Positions 41,191-50,912 of a stretch of DNA of 64,000 nucleotides are shown piece after piece. A program made the position numbers and the translations under genes. Under the pieces are notes generated by a model. It worked only from the letters and a program-made list of their open reading frames with translations. It did not search any database and was not told the DNA's origin. Within the stretch, counting starts at the first letter, position 1. Each line of letters starts with the position of its first letter. Origin of the DNA: Ochotona curzoniae (taxonomy: Eukaryota; Chordata; Mammalia; Lagomorpha; Ochotonidae); NCBI RefSeq assembly GCF_017591425.1, contig NW_024467105.1:1-64000 (forward strand). Reading direction: 5' to 3'.

Positions 41191-41206
41191 ACCAAATGGG
41201 CGATTT
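41191..41206. other. Junction between satellite families A and B
   Basis: The last base clearly from family A is about 41,196 (GTGACCAAA) and the first clearly from family B about 41,202 (GATTTCG). Only about AAA/AAATG of microhomology is visible. A CENP-B-like box starts about 8 bp to the right. Confidence 0.9.
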
Positions 41207-41220
41207 CGTTCGAAGCGGGT
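41204..41220 (+). other. CENP-B-box-like 17-mer at the A/B boundary
   Basis: TTTCGTTCGAAGCGGGT. The mammalian CENP-B box is YTTCGTTGGAARCGGGA, with essential core NTTCGNNNNANNCGGGN. This 17-mer keeps every core base and matches 15 of 17 positions of the full consensus; the differences are C for G at position 8 and T for A at position 17. It is the leftmost box in the window and none occurs in the 41 kb to its left. Binding by a CENP-B protein is inferred from the motif only. Confidence 0.75.
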
Positions 41221-41441
41221 TTTCCATTATGAAGCAGCTTCACCTTCTGAGTTTCTTCTCTATAGCTAACCTGTACTTAGTGTTGTAAATGGTGCCAGAA
41301 CCATGGTTTTCAAAGGTAGCTGAAAACTGCATTGGCGCTGATGCTCTCGCTGCATGTGGAGTTGTCTGCATTTGAAAGGAGCAGCTAGATCATTACTTTG
41401 TGCGGAATACTCAATAAGCTGCATTTCAGCACATTGTGTTG

Positions 41442-41517
41442 TAGAGACACTGTGTGAGAAATGTGGGATTTCGTTCGAAGCGGGTTTTCCATTGTGAAGC
41501 AGCTTCACTTTCTGATT
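41442..41517 (+). repeat. 76-bp cassette that distinguishes long from short B monomers (reference copy)
   Basis: Short monomers read CATTGTGTT then TTTCTTCCC. Long monomers have 76 bp between those points, starting GTAGAGACACTGTG and ending CACATTCTGAG. The cassette holds the CENP-B-like box (41,469-41,485 here) and, 8 bp after it, the dyad GTGAAGCAGCTTCAC. The difference accounts exactly for 265 minus 189. Limits here are good to a few bases because the flanks are T-rich. Confidence 0.85.
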
Positions 41518-42387
41518 TTCTTCACTATAGCTAACATGTGCTTAGTGTTGTAAATGGTGCCACAACATTGGTTTTCAAAGGTAGCTGAAAACTGCGATGA
41601 TGTTGATGTTATCATTGGATGTGGAGTTGTCTGCATTTGAAAGGAGCAGCTAGATCATTACTTTGTGTGGAATACTCAATAAGCTGCATTTCAGCGCATT
41701 GTGTTTTTCTTCCCTATAGCTAACATGCGCTTAGTGTTGTAAATGGTGCCAGAACCTTAGTTTTCAAAGGTAGCTGAAAACTGCATTGGCGCTGATGCTC
41801 TCGTTGGATGTAGAGTTGTCTGCATTTGAAAGGAGCAGCTAGATCATTACTTTGTGCGGAATACTCAATAAGTTGCATTTCAGCGCATTGTGTTGTAGAG
41901 ACACTGTGTGAGAAATGTGGGATTTCGTTCGAAGCGGGTTTTCCATTGTGAAGCACCTTCACATTCTGAGTTTCTTCCCTATAGCTAACATGTACTTCGC
42001 GTTGTAAATGGTGCCACAACCTTGGTTTTCAAAGGTAGATGAAAACTGCGTTGGTGTTGATGTTCTCGTTGGATGTGGAGTTGTCTGCATTTGAAAGGAG
42101 CATCTAGATCGTTACTTTGTGCGGGATACTCAATGAGCTGCATTTCAGCGCATTGTGTTTTTCTTCCGTATAGCTATCATGTACTTCGTGTTGTAAATGG
42201 TGCCACAACCTTTGTTTTCAAAGGTAGATGAAAACTGCGATGATGTTGATGTTATAATTGGATGTGGAGTTGTCTGCATTTGAAAGGAGCAGCTAGATCA
42301 TTACTTTGTGCGGAATACTCAAAATGCTGCATTTCAGCGCATTGTGTTTTTCTTCCGTATAGCTAACATGTACTTCGTGTTATAAAT

Positions 42388-45215
42388 GGTGCCATAACCT
42401 TGGTTTTCAAAGGTAGCTGAACACTGCATTGGCGCTGATGTTCTCGTTGGATGTAGAGTTTTCTGCCTTTCAAAGGAGCAGCTAGATCATTACTTTGTGC
42501 GGAATACTCAATAAGCTGCATTTCAGCGCATTGTGTTGTAGAGACACTGTGTGAGAAATGTGGGATTTCGTTCGAAGCGGGTTTTCCATTGTGAAGCATC
42601 TTCACATTCTGAGTTTCTTCCCTACAGATAACATGTACTTCGTGTTGTAAATTGTGCCACAACCTTGGATTTCAAGGTAGATGAAAACTGCATTGGCGCT
42701 GATGCTCTCGCTGAATCTGCAGTTGTCTGCATTTGAAAGGAGCAGCTAGATCATTCCTTTGTGCGGAATACTCAATAAGATGCATTTCATCGCATTGTGT
42801 TTCTTCCCTATAGCTAACATGTACTTCTTGCTGTAAATGTTGCCACAACCTTGGTTTTCAAAGGTAGCTGAAAACTACCTTGGCGTTGATGTTCTCGTTG
42901 GATATAGAGTTGTCTGCATTTCATAGGAGCAGCTAGATCATTACTTTGTGCGCAATACTCAATAAGCTGCATTTCAGCACATTTTGATTTAGAAACACTG
43001 TGTGAGAAATGTGGGATTTCGTTCGAAGCGGGTTTTCTATTGTGAAGCAGCTTCACCTTCTGATTTTCTTCTCTATAGCTAACCTGTACTTAGTGTTGTA
43101 AATGGGGGCAGAACCATGGTTTTCAAAGGTAGCTGAAAACTGCATTGGCACTGATGCTCTCGCTGAATCTGGAGTTGTCTGCATTTCAAAGGAGCAGCTA
43201 GATCATTACATTGTGCCTAATACTCAATAAGCTGCTTTTCAGCGCATCGTGTATCTTCCCTATAGCTAACAAGTGCTTCTTGCATTAAATGTTGCCACAA
43301 CCTTGGTTTTCAAAGGTAGCTGAAAACTGCGTTGGTGTTGATGTTCTCGTTGGATGTAGAGTTGTCTGCATTTCAAAGGAGCAGCTAGATCATTACTTTG
43401 TGCGGAATACCCAAAATGCTGCATTTCAGCGCATTGTGTTTTTCTTCCCTATAGCTAACATGTACTTCGTGTTATTAATGGTGCCATAACCTTGGTTTTC
43501 AAAGGTAGCTGAAAACTGCGTTGGTGTTGATGTTCTCGTTGGATGTAGAGTTGTCTGCATTTCAAATGAGCAGCTAAATCATTACTTTGTGAGTAATACT
43601 CAATAAGCTGCATTTCAGCGCATTGTGTTTTACTTTCTTATAGCTAACCTGTACTTCGTGTTGTAAATGGTGCCAGAAACATGGTTTTCAAAAGTAGCTG
43701 AAAACTGCGTTGGCGTTGATATTCTCGTTGGATGTAGAGTTGTCTGCATTTCATAGGAGCAGCTAGATCATTACTTTGTGCGGAATACTCAATAAGCTGC
43801 ATTTCAGCACATTTTGTGTTAGAGACACTGCGTGAGAAATGTGGGATTTCGTTCGAAGCGGGTTTTCCATTATGAAGCAGCTTCACCTTCTGAGTTTCTT
43901 CTCTATAGCTAACCTGTACTTAGTGTTGTAAATGGGGCCAGAACCATGGTTTTCAAAGGTAGCTGAAAACTGCAATGGCGCTGATGCTCTCGCTGCATGT
44001 GGAGTTGTCTGCATTTGAAAGGAGCAGCTAGATCATTACTTTGTGCGGAATACTCAATAAGCTGCATTTCAGCGCATTGTGTTGTAGAGACACTGTGTGA
44101 GAAATGTGGGATTTCGTTCGAAGCGGGTTTTCCATTGTGAAGCAGCTTCACTTTCTGATTTTCTTCACTATAGCTAACATGTTCTTCGTGTTGTAAATGG
44201 TGACACAACATTGGTTTCAAAGGTAGACGAAAACTGCGATGATGTTGATGTTATAATTGGATGTGGAGTTGTCTGCATTTGAAAGGAGCAGCTAGATCAT
44301 TACTTTGTGCGGAATGCTCAATAAGCTGCTTTTCAGCGCATCGTGTATCTTCCCTATAGCTAACATGTACTTCGTGTTATAAATGGTGCCAGAATCTAGC
44401 TTTTCAAAGGTAGCTGAAAACTGCATTGGCGCTGAAGCTCTTGTTGGATGTAGAGTTTTCTGCATTTCAAAGGAGCAGCTAAATCATTACTTTGTGCGGA
44501 ATACTCATAAGTTGCATTTCAGCGCATTGTATATTTCTTCCCTATACCTAACATGTGCTTAGTGCTGTGAATGGTGCCAGAACCTTAGTTTTCAAAAGTA
44601 GCTGAAAACTGCACTGGCGCTGATGTTCTAGCTGAATGTAGAGTTTTCTGCATTTGAAAGGAGCAGCTAGATCATTACTTTGTGCGGAATACTCAATAAG
44701 TTGCATTTCAGCGCATTGTGTTGTAGAGACACTGTGTGAGAAATGTGGGATTTCGTTCGAAGCGGGTTTTCCATTGTGAAGCACCTTCACATTCTGAGTT
44801 TCTTCCCTATAGCTAACATGTACTTCGCGTTGTAAATGGTGCCACAACCTTGGTTTTCAAAGGTAGATGAAAACTGTGTTGGTGTTGATGTTCTCGTTGG
44901 ATGTGGAGTTGTCTGCATTTGAAAGGAGCATCTAGATCGTTACTTTGTGCGGGATACTCAATGAGCTGCATTTCAGCGCATTGTGTTTTTCTTCCGTATA
45001 GCTATCATGTACTTCGTGTTGTAAATGGTGCCACAACCTTTGTTTTCAAAGGTAGATGAAAACTGCGATGATGTTGATGTTATAATTGGATGTGGAGTTG
45101 TCTGCATTTGAAAGGAGCAGCTAGATCATTACTTTGTGCGGAATACTCAAAATGCTGCATTTCAGCGCATTGTGTTTTTCTTCCGTATAGCTAACATGTA
45201 CTTCGTGTTATAAAT
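42388..45215 (+). repeat. Family B HOR copy 1 (2,828 bp, 13 monomers)
   Basis: Monomer starts: 42,388 L, 42,652 S, 42,840 L, 43,105 S, 43,291 S, 43,480 S, 43,669 L, 43,934 L, 44,198 S, 44,386 S, 44,574 L, 44,838 S, 45,027 S (L about 264, S about 188). Boxes start at 42,566, 43,017, 43,847, 44,112 and 44,751. Their spacing of 451, 830, 265, 639 and then 643 bp to the next copy gives an uneven but fixed pattern. Monomers within the copy are clearly diverged from each other, whereas the same monomer in the next copy is almost identical, which defines a higher-order repeat. Confidence 0.92.
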
Positions 45216-48043
45216 GGTGCCATAACCTTGGTTTTCAAAGGTAGCTGAACACTGCATTGGCGCTGATGTTCTCGTTGGATGTAGAGTTTTCTGCCTTTCA
45301 AAGGAGCAGCTAGATCATTACTTTGTGCGGAATACTCAATAAGCTGCATTTCAGCGCATTGTGTTGTAGAGACACTGTGTGAGAAATGTGGGATTTCGTT
45401 CGAAGCGGGTTTTCCATTGTGAAGCATCTTCACATTCTGAGTTTCTTCCCTACAGATAACATGTACTTCGTGTTGTAAATTGTGCCACAACCTTGGATTT
45501 CAAGGTAGATGAAAACTGCATTGGCGCTGATGCTCTCGCTGAATCTGCAGTTGTCTGCATTTGAAAGGAGCAGCTAGATCATTCCTTTGTGCGGAATACT
45601 CAATAAGATGCATTTCATCGCATTGTGTTTCTTCCCTATAGCTAACATGTACTTCTTGCTGTAAATGTTGCCACAACCTTGGTTTTCAAAAGTAGCTGAA
45701 AACTACCTTGGCGTTGATGTTCTCGTTGGATATAGAGTTGTCTGCATTTCATAGGAGCAGCTAGATCATTACTTTGTGCGCAATACTCAATAAGCTGCAT
45801 TTCAGCACATTTTGATTTAGAAACACTGTGTGAGAAATGTGGGATTTCGTTCGAAGCGGGTTTTCTATTGTGAAGCAGCTTCACCTTCTGATTTTCTTCT
45901 CTATAGCTAACCTGTACTTAGTGTTGTAAATGGGGGCAGAACCATGGTTTTCAAAGGTAGCTGAAAACTGCATTGGCACTGATGCTCTCGCTGAATCTGG
46001 AGTTGTCTGCATTTCAAAGGAGCAGCTAGATCATTACATTGTGCCTAATACTCAATAAGCTGCTTTTCAGCGCATCGTGTATCTTCCCTATAGCTAACAA
46101 GTGCTTCTTGCATTAAATGTTGCCACAACCTTGGTTTTCAAAGGTAGCTGAAAACTGCGTTGGTGTTGATGTTCTCGTTGGATGTAGAGTTGTCTGCATT
46201 TCAAAGGAGCAGCTAGATCATTACTTTGTGCGGAATACCCAAAATGCTGCATTTCAGCGCATTGTGTTTTTCTTCCCTATAGCTAACATGTACTTCGTGT
46301 TATTAATGGTGCCATAACCTTGGTTTTCAAAGGTAGCTGAAAACTGCGTTGGTGTTGATGTTCTCGTTGGATGTAGAGTTGTCTGCATTTCAAATGAGCA
46401 GCTAAATCATTACTTTGTGAGTAATACTCAATAAGCTGCATTTCAGCGCATTGTGTTTTACTTTCTTATAGCTAACCTGTACTTCGTGTTGTAAATGGTG
46501 CCAGAAACATGGTTTTCAAAAGTAGCTGAAAACTGCGTTGGCGTTGATATTCTCGTTGGATGTAGAGTTGTCTGCATTTCATAGGAGCAGCTAGATCATT
46601 ACTTTGTGCGGAATACTCAATAAGCTGCATTTCAGCACATTTTGTGTTAGAGACACTGCGTGAGAAATGTGGGATTTCGTTCGAAGCGGGTTTTCCATTA
46701 TGAAGCAGCTTCACCTTCTGAGTTTCTTCTCTATAGCTAACCTGTACTTAGTGTTGTAAATGGGGCCAGAACCATGGTTTTCAAAGGTAGCTGAAAACTG
46801 CAATGGCGCTGATGCTCTCGCTGCATGTGGAGTTGTCTGCATTTGAAAGGAGCAGCTAGATCATTACTTTGTGCGGAATACTCAATAAGCTGCATTTCAG
46901 CGCATTGTGTTGTAGAGACACTGTGTGAGAAATGTGGGATTTCGTTCGAAGCGGGTTTTCCATTGTGAAGCAGCTTCACTTTCTGATTTTCTTCACTATA
47001 GCTAACATGTTCTTCGTGTTGTAAATGGTGACACAACATTGGTTTCAAAGGTAGACGAAAACTGCGATGATGTTGATGTTATAATTGGATGTGGAGTTGT
47101 CTGCATTTGAAAGGAGCAGCTAGATCATTACTTTGTGCGGAATGCTCAATAAGCTGCTTTTCAGCGCATCGTGTATCTTCCCTATAGCTAACATGTACTT
47201 CGTGTTATAAATGGTGCCAGAATCTAGCTTTTCAAAGGTAGCTGAAAACTGCATTGGCGCTGAAGCTCTTGTTGGATGTAGAGTTTTCTGCATTTCAAAG
47301 GAGCAGCTAAATCATTACTTTGTGCGGAATACTCATAAGTTGCATTTCAGCGCATTGTATATTTCTTCCCTATACCTAACATGTGCTTAGTGCTGTGAAT
47401 GGTGCCAGAACCTTAGTTTTCAAAAGTAGCTGAAAACTGCACTGGCGCTGATGTTCTAGCTGAATGTAGAGTTTTCTGCATTTGAAAGGAGCAGCTAGAT
47501 CATTACTTTGTGCGGAATACTCAATAAGTTGCATTTCAGCGCATTGTGTTGTAGAGACACTGTGTGAGAAATGTGGGATTTCGTTCGAAGCGGGTTTTCC
47601 ATTGTGAAGCACCTTCACATTCTGAGTTTCTTCCCTATAGCTAACATGTACTTCGCGTTGTAAATGGTGCCACAACCTTGGTTTTCAAAGGTAGATGAAA
47701 ACTGTGTTGGTGTTGATGTTCTCGTTGGATGTGGAGTTGTCTGCATTTGAAAGGAGCATCTAGATCGTTACTTTGTGCGGGATACTCAATGAGCTGCATT
47801 TCAGCGCATTGTGTTTTTCTTCCGTATAGCTATCATGTACTTCGTGTTGTAAATGGTGCCACAACCTTTGTTTTCAAAGGTAGATGAAAACTGCGATGAT
47901 GTTGATGTTATAATTGGATGTGGAGTTGTCTGCATTTGAAAGGAGCAGCTAGATCATTACTTTGTGCGGAATACTCAAAATGCTGCATTTCAGCGCATTG
48001 TGTTTTTCTTCCGTATAGCTAACATGTACTTCGTGTTATAAAT
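45216..48043 (+). repeat. Family B HOR copy 2 (2,828 bp)
   Basis: Same length and monomer order as copy 1, with very few base differences seen (for example CAAAAGTAG for CAAAGGTAG near 45,689). Boxes start at 45,394, 45,845, 46,675, 46,940 and 47,579, each exactly 2,828 bp after its partner. Confidence 0.92.
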
Positions 48044-50912
48044 GGTGCCATAACCTTGGTTTTCAAAGGTAGCTGAACACTGCATTGGCGCTGATGTTCT
48101 CGTTGGATGTAGAGTTTTCTGCCTTTCAAAGGAGCAGCTAGATCATTACTTTGTGCGGAATACTCAATAAGCTGCATTTCAGCGCATTGTGTTGTAGAGA
48201 CACTGTGTGAGAAATGTGGGATTTCGTTCGAAGCGGGTTTTCCATTGTGAAGCATCTTCACATTCTGAGTTTCTTCCCTACAGATAACATGTACTTCGTG
48301 TTGTAAATTGTGCCACAACCTTGGATTTCAAGGTAGATGAAAACTGCATTGGCGCTGATGCTCTCGCTGAATCTGCAGTTGTCTGCATTTGAAAGGAGCA
48401 GCTAGATCATTCCTTTGTGCGGAATACTCAATAAGATGCATTTCATCGCATTGTGTTTCTTCCCTATAGCTAACATGTACTTCTTGCTGTAAATGTTGCC
48501 ACAACCTTGGTTTTCAAAAGTAGCTGAAAACTACCTTGGCGTTGATGTTCTCGTTGGATATAGAGTTGTCTGCATTTCATAGGAGCAGCTAGATCATTAC
48601 TTTGTGCGCAATACTCAATAAGCTGCATTTCAGCACATTTTGATTTAGAAACACTGTGTGAGAAATGTGGGATTTCGTTCGAAGCGGGTTTTCTATTGTG
48701 AAGCAGCTTCACCTTCTGATTTTCTTCTCTATAGCTAACCTGTACTTAGTGTTGTAAATGGGGCCAGAACCATGGTTTTCAAAGGTAGCTGAAAACTGCA
48801 TTGGCACTGATGCTCTCGCTGAATCTGGAGTTGTCTGCATTTCAAAGGAGCAGCTAGATCATTACATTGTGCCTAATACTCAATAAGCTGCTTTTCAGCG
48901 CATCGTGTATCTTCCCTATAGCTAACAAGTGCTTCTTGCATTAAATGTTGCCACAACCTTGGTTTTCAAAGGTAGCTGAAAACTGCGTTGGTGTTGATGT
49001 TCTCGTTGGATGTAGAGTTGTCTGCATTTCAAAGGAGCAGCTAGATCATTACTTTGTGCGGAATACCCAAAATGCTGCATTTCAGCGCATTGTGTTTTTC
49101 TTCCCTATAGCTAACATGTACTTCGTGTTATTAATGGTGCCATAACCTTGGTTTTCAAAGGTAGCTGAAAACTGCGTTGGTGTTGATGTTCTCGTTGGAT
49201 GTAGAGTTGTCTGCATTTCAAATGAGCAGCTAAATCATTACTTTGTGAGTAATACTCAATAAGCTGCATTTCAGCGCATTGTGTTTTACTTTCTTATAGC
49301 TAACCTGTACTTCGTGTTGTAAATGGTGCCAGAAACATGGTTTTCAAAAGTAGCTGAAAACTGCGTTGGCGTTGATATTCTCGTTGGATGTAGAGTTGTC
49401 TGCATTTCATAGGAGCAGCTAGATCATTACTTTGTGCGGAATACTCAATAAGCTGCATTTCAGCACATTTTGTGTTAGAGACACTGCGTGAGAAATGTGG
49501 GATTTCGTTCGAAGCGGGTTTTCCATTATGAAGCAGCTTCACCTTCTGAGTTTCTTCTCTATAGCTAACCTGTACTTAGTGTTGTAAATGGGGCCAGAAC
49601 CATGGTTTTCAAAGGTAGCTGAAACTGCAATGGCGCTGATGCTCTCGCAGCATGTGGAGTTGTCTGCATTTGAAGGCGCTGATGCTCCGCTGCATGTGGA
49701 GTTGTCTGCATTTGAAAGGAGCAGCTAGATCATTACTTTGTGCGGAATACTCAATAAGCTGCATTTCAGCGCATTGTGTTGTAGAGACACTGTGTGAGAA
49801 ATGTGGGATTTCGTTCGAAGCGGGTTTTCCATTGTGAAGCAGCTTCACTTTCTGATTTTCTTCACTATAGCTAACATGTTCTTCGTGTTGTAAATGGTGA
49901 CACAACATTGGTTTCAAAGGTAGACGAAAACTGCGATGATGTTGATGTTATAATTGGATGTGGAGTTGTCTGCATTTGAAAGGAGCAGCTAGATCATTAC
50001 TTTGTGCGGAATGCTCAATAAGCTGCATTTCAGCGCATCGTGTTTCTTCCCTATAGCTAACATGTACTTCGTGTTATAAATGGTGCCAGAATCTAGCTTT
50101 TCAAAGGTAGCTGAAAACTGCATTGGCGCTGAAGCTCTTGTTGGATGTAGAGTTTTCTGCATTTCAAAGGAGCAGCTAAATCATTACTTTGTGCGGAATA
50201 CTCATAAGTTGCATTTCAGCGCATTGTATATTTCTTCCCTATACCTAACATGTGCTTAGTGCTGTGAATGGTGCCAGAACCTTAGTTTTCAAAAGTAGCT
50301 GAAAACTGCACTGGCGCTGATGTTCTAGCTGGATGTAGAGTTGTCTGCATTTGAAAGGAGCAGCTAGATCATTACTTTGTGCGGAATACTCAATAAGTTG
50401 CATTTCAGCGCATTGTGTTGTAGAGACACTGTGTGAGAAATGTGGGATTTCGTTCGAAGCGGGTTTTCCATTGTGAAGCACCTTCACATTCTGAGTTTCT
50501 TCCCTATAGCTAACATGTACTTCGCGTTGTAAATGGTGCCACAACCTTGGTTTTCAAAGGTAGATGAAAACTGTGTTGGTGTTGATGTTCTCGTTGGATG
50601 TGGAGTTGTCTGCATTTGAAAGGAGCATCTAGATCGTTACTTTGTGCGGGATACTCAATGAGCTGCATTTCAGCGCATTGTGTTTTTCTTCCGTATAGCT
50701 ATCATGTACTTCGTGTTGTAAATGGTGCCACAACCTTTGTTTTCAAAGGTAGATGAAAACTGCGATGATGTTGATGTTATAATTGGATGTGGAGTTGTCT
50801 GCATTTGAAAGGAGCAGCTAGATCATTACTTTGTGCGGAATACTCAAAATGCTGCATTTCAGCGCATTGTGTTTTTCTTCCGTATAGCTAACATGTACTT
50901 CGTGTTATAAAT
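48044..50912 (+). repeat. Family B HOR copy 3 (2,869 bp, with a 43-bp internal duplication)
   Basis: Full 13-monomer order; 41 bp longer than copies 1 and 2 because of a duplication at 49,632-49,716. Boxes start at 48,222, 48,673, 49,503, 49,809 and 50,448. Confidence 0.9.
49632..49716 (+). repeat. 43-bp tandem duplication inside a B monomer
   Basis: The segment from GGCGCTGATGCTC to TCTGCATTTGAA occurs at 49,632-49,674 and again at 49,675-49,716, the second copy lacking one base. A further base is missing just upstream (GCTGAAACTGC). It creates a 61-codon plus-strand open frame that is not a gene. Confidence 0.9.

Larger units (their letters stand above)
1..41196 (+). repeat. Satellite family A: 341-bp tandem array, about 120.8 units
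   Basis: A continuous head-to-tail array. Landmarks such as CATATGTG, GGATGTGGAGTTGT and CCAATTCGAATATT recur every 341 bp from the first base to about 41,196. From 94 to 41,017 the distance is 40,923 bp, which is 120 x 341 plus a net +3 bp from eight small indels annotated separately. Units differ by only a few bases. Because 341 is not a multiple of three, the reading frame shifts by one base in each copy. The unit has no match to the CENP-B-box core on either strand. No insertion of unrelated DNA was seen. The strand is arbitrary and is given so that it matches family B, which is related and runs the same way. The array continues beyond the left edge. I do not recognise the family by name. 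The function is probably structural, in centromeric or pericentromeric heterochromatin, which is inference. Confidence 0.97.
41017..41290 (+). repeat. Chimeric boundary monomer, A on the left and B on the right
   Basis: The left part (to about 41,196) is a normal family A unit up to GAAGTGACCAAA. The right part from about 41,200 is a family B long monomer from the CENP-B-like box onward (GATTTCGTTCGAAGCGGG, GAAGCAGCTTCAC, then the TATAGCTAACCTG block). When the families are aligned, A GACATTGGACAAGAAG corresponds to B GACACTGTGTGAGAAA, so the switch is in register with no monomer remnant or foreign DNA. The join region TGGGCG belongs cleanly to neither family. Its variable site (41,028-41,042) is CGTCGTTTTCC, unlike the roughly 10 kb of CATCATGTTGC units before it. 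Confidence 0.9.
41197..42387 (+). repeat. Family B, partial HOR copy next to the boundary
   Basis: After the chimeric monomer come monomers at 41,290 (long), 41,556 (short), 41,745 (long), 42,010 (short) and 42,199 (short). They match HOR monomers at 43,934, 44,198, 44,574, 44,838 and 45,027, with one short monomer (the type at 44,386) absent. They are visibly more diverged from the consensus than the next copies. Boxes start at 41,204, 41,469 and 41,923. Confidence 0.85.

Noticed and set aside
1..41196. A CENP-B-like box in family A
   Set aside because: I looked for TTCGNNNNANNCGGG and its complement. The nearest candidates, AATTCGAATATT and GACCAAACAGGGTTTCC, lack the core spacing and bases.
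41442..41517. Cassette as a small mobile element
   Set aside because: The 76-bp block has no visible terminal repeats or clear target-site duplication, and family A retains a counterpart of part of it, so deletion from an ancestral long monomer is at least as likely.
49652..49837. A new small plus-strand gene of 61 codons
   Set aside because: It exists only because of the 43-bp duplication at 49,632-49,716; its internal repeat is that duplication translated.
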